From assembly GCA_035527455.1 (NCBI GenBank), contig DATLAN010000393.1:1-15026 (forward strand): a stretch of DNA of 15,026 bases, read 5' to 3'. Both the position numbers and the translations under genes were made by a program. A model generated the notes under the pieces. The model was not told where the DNA came from. It saw nothing but the letters and a program-made list of their open reading frames with translations, and made no database searches. This document shows, piece after piece, positions 14,637 through 15,026 of this stretch. Numbering within the stretch: position 1 is the first letter of the stretch; every line of letters begins with the position of its first letter. The stretch comes from DATLAN01 sp035527455 (GTDB taxonomy: Bacteria; Planctomycetota; Planctomycetia; Pirellulales; Thermoguttaceae).

Positions 14637-14661
14637 CACGCCCTTCGTTCCTCAGGGCGTG
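14637..14661. terminator. Hairpin after the second kinase-like gene, possible terminator
   Basis: CACGCCCT (14637-14644) pairs with AGGGCGTG (14654-14661) across a 9-nt loop, 18 nt after the stop codon. No T-run follows, so it could equally be a dispersed palindromic repeat. Confidence 0.45.
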
Positions 14662-14683
14662 CCACCCCAGAGTTTAGCAACAT

Positions 14684-14924
14684 AGCCCGGGGCAACGCCC
14701 CGGGAACGAGATCGGCCAACCTTGCGGTCAGCCCCGAAGGGGCGCCATAGGACAGCCCGGGGCAACGCCCCGGGAAAGGAAGCAGCCACGAGAATCCAGC
14801 CCTGAAAGGGCGAGATTGGCCGTCCTGCAACAGCCAATGACGCCCTTTCAGGGCTGCGTCCATTCGGGCGACCCCTTACCCGGGGCGTTGCCCCGGGCTG
14901 CCACATTTTGCCCCTTCGGGGCTG
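14684..14924. repeat. Nested palindromic repeat cluster (A-B-A-C / C'-A'-B')
   Basis: Three repeat types, each a small hairpin, are laid out around a centre near 14826. Type A has the core CCCGGGGCAACGCCCCGGG (units at 14684-14706, 14754-14776, and inverted at 14879-14899). Type B is CAGCCCCGAAGGGGC (14729-14743, inverted 14910-14924). Type C is CAGCCCTGAAAGGGCG (14797-14812, inverted 14841-14856). The C pair encloses ATTGGC/GCCAAT (14815-14820, 14833-14838), giving a 60-nt near-perfect hairpin. The 327-nt gap (14619-14945) holds no credible gene; the frames through it encode only repeat. It lies between two convergent genes, a typical place for REP/BIME-like elements. Confidence 0.92.
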
Positions 14925-14945
14925 AAAGAGCAGCTGCCACCGCCT

Positions 14946-15026
14946 TCAGTTCGAGTTGCCTTCGACGGCGTCGAGCATCGACCGTGCCGTCTGGTCCTCG
15001 TGCTCGGTGGCAAACGCGCGCAAGTA
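14946..15026 (-). CDS. C-terminal fragment of an unrecognised protein, cut by the window edge
   Basis: The minus-strand frame is open from the right edge to a TGA (plus 14946-14948), giving 26 codons that begin YLRAFATEHEDQ and end DAVEGNSN. The codons are GC-rich at third positions, like the neighbouring genes, and the stretch starts where the repeat cluster ends. No family is recognisable from so short a tail. The alternative, that this is non-coding, cannot be excluded. Confidence 0.5.
   Translation of the reverse strand, partial: YLRAFATEHEDQTARSMLDAVEGNSN

Noticed and set aside
13107..14639. Minus-strand open frame of 510 codons opposite the second kinase-like gene
   Set aside because: It runs through the heptamer array and is the complement of clear kinase motifs.
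14552..14906. Two overlapping minus-strand small open frames in the palindrome cluster
   Set aside because: Their translations consist of repeat-derived segments (such as FPGRCPG), and they overlap the end of a real gene.
14684..14924. Insertion sequence or phage attachment site
   Set aside because: No transposase or integrase gene, no target-site duplication, and no tRNA are visible; only short palindromes are present.

Overview
The window looks like the chromosome of a planctomycete of the Pirellulales type. This rests on gene families, not on a marker gene: a very large bacterial alpha-2-macroglobulin, a Tat-exported aldo/keto reductase, a ThuA-domain exoprotein, two Ser/Thr-kinase-like proteins with planctomycete-style N-termini (one beginning with a J-domain-like 'NPYHKWLGI' module), high GC, uneven Shine-Dalgarno use and many short palindromic repeats between genes. 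No rRNA, tRNA, integrase, transposase gene or CRISPR array is visible.

Layout. (1) 1-5526 (+): 3' part of an alpha-2-macroglobulin gene with an intact CxEQ thioester motif, open at the left edge. (2) 5592-8171 (+): secreted heparinase II/III-like exoprotein with a duplicated N-terminal domain. (3) 8267-9142 (-): secreted ThuA-domain protein, convergent with the previous gene across a 95-nt gap filled with inverted repeats. (4) 9389-11576 (-): a tight three-gene cluster, transcribed as aldo/keto reductase, tetraheme cytochrome c, then a small (p)ppGpp-hydrolase-like HD protein, with gaps of 10 and 9 nt. (5) 11848-13044 and 13368-14618 (+): two tandem kinase-like genes, both lacking the DFG aspartate. 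They are separated by a 323-nt spacer with two heptamer arrays in opposite orientation. (6) 14619-14945: dense nested-palindrome cluster between converging genes. (7) 14946-15026 (-): C-terminal end of an unrecognised gene that runs off the window.

How it may work together. The left half encodes exported or envelope proteins: a protease-trap-like macroglobulin, a polysaccharide-lyase-like enzyme and a ThuA protein. The middle cluster pairs two exported redox-type proteins with a cytoplasmic alarmone hydrolase. The right half is a likely signalling pair of degenerate kinases. Any functional link between these blocks is inference from adjacency only.

The observations most worth a second look are the two neighbouring kinases with altered DFG motifs, the aldo/keto reductase that has lost two of its four canonical catalytic residues, the aromatic-rich and Met/Gly-rich insertions in the macroglobulin, and the palindromic repeat families, several of which begin at or just after stop codons.
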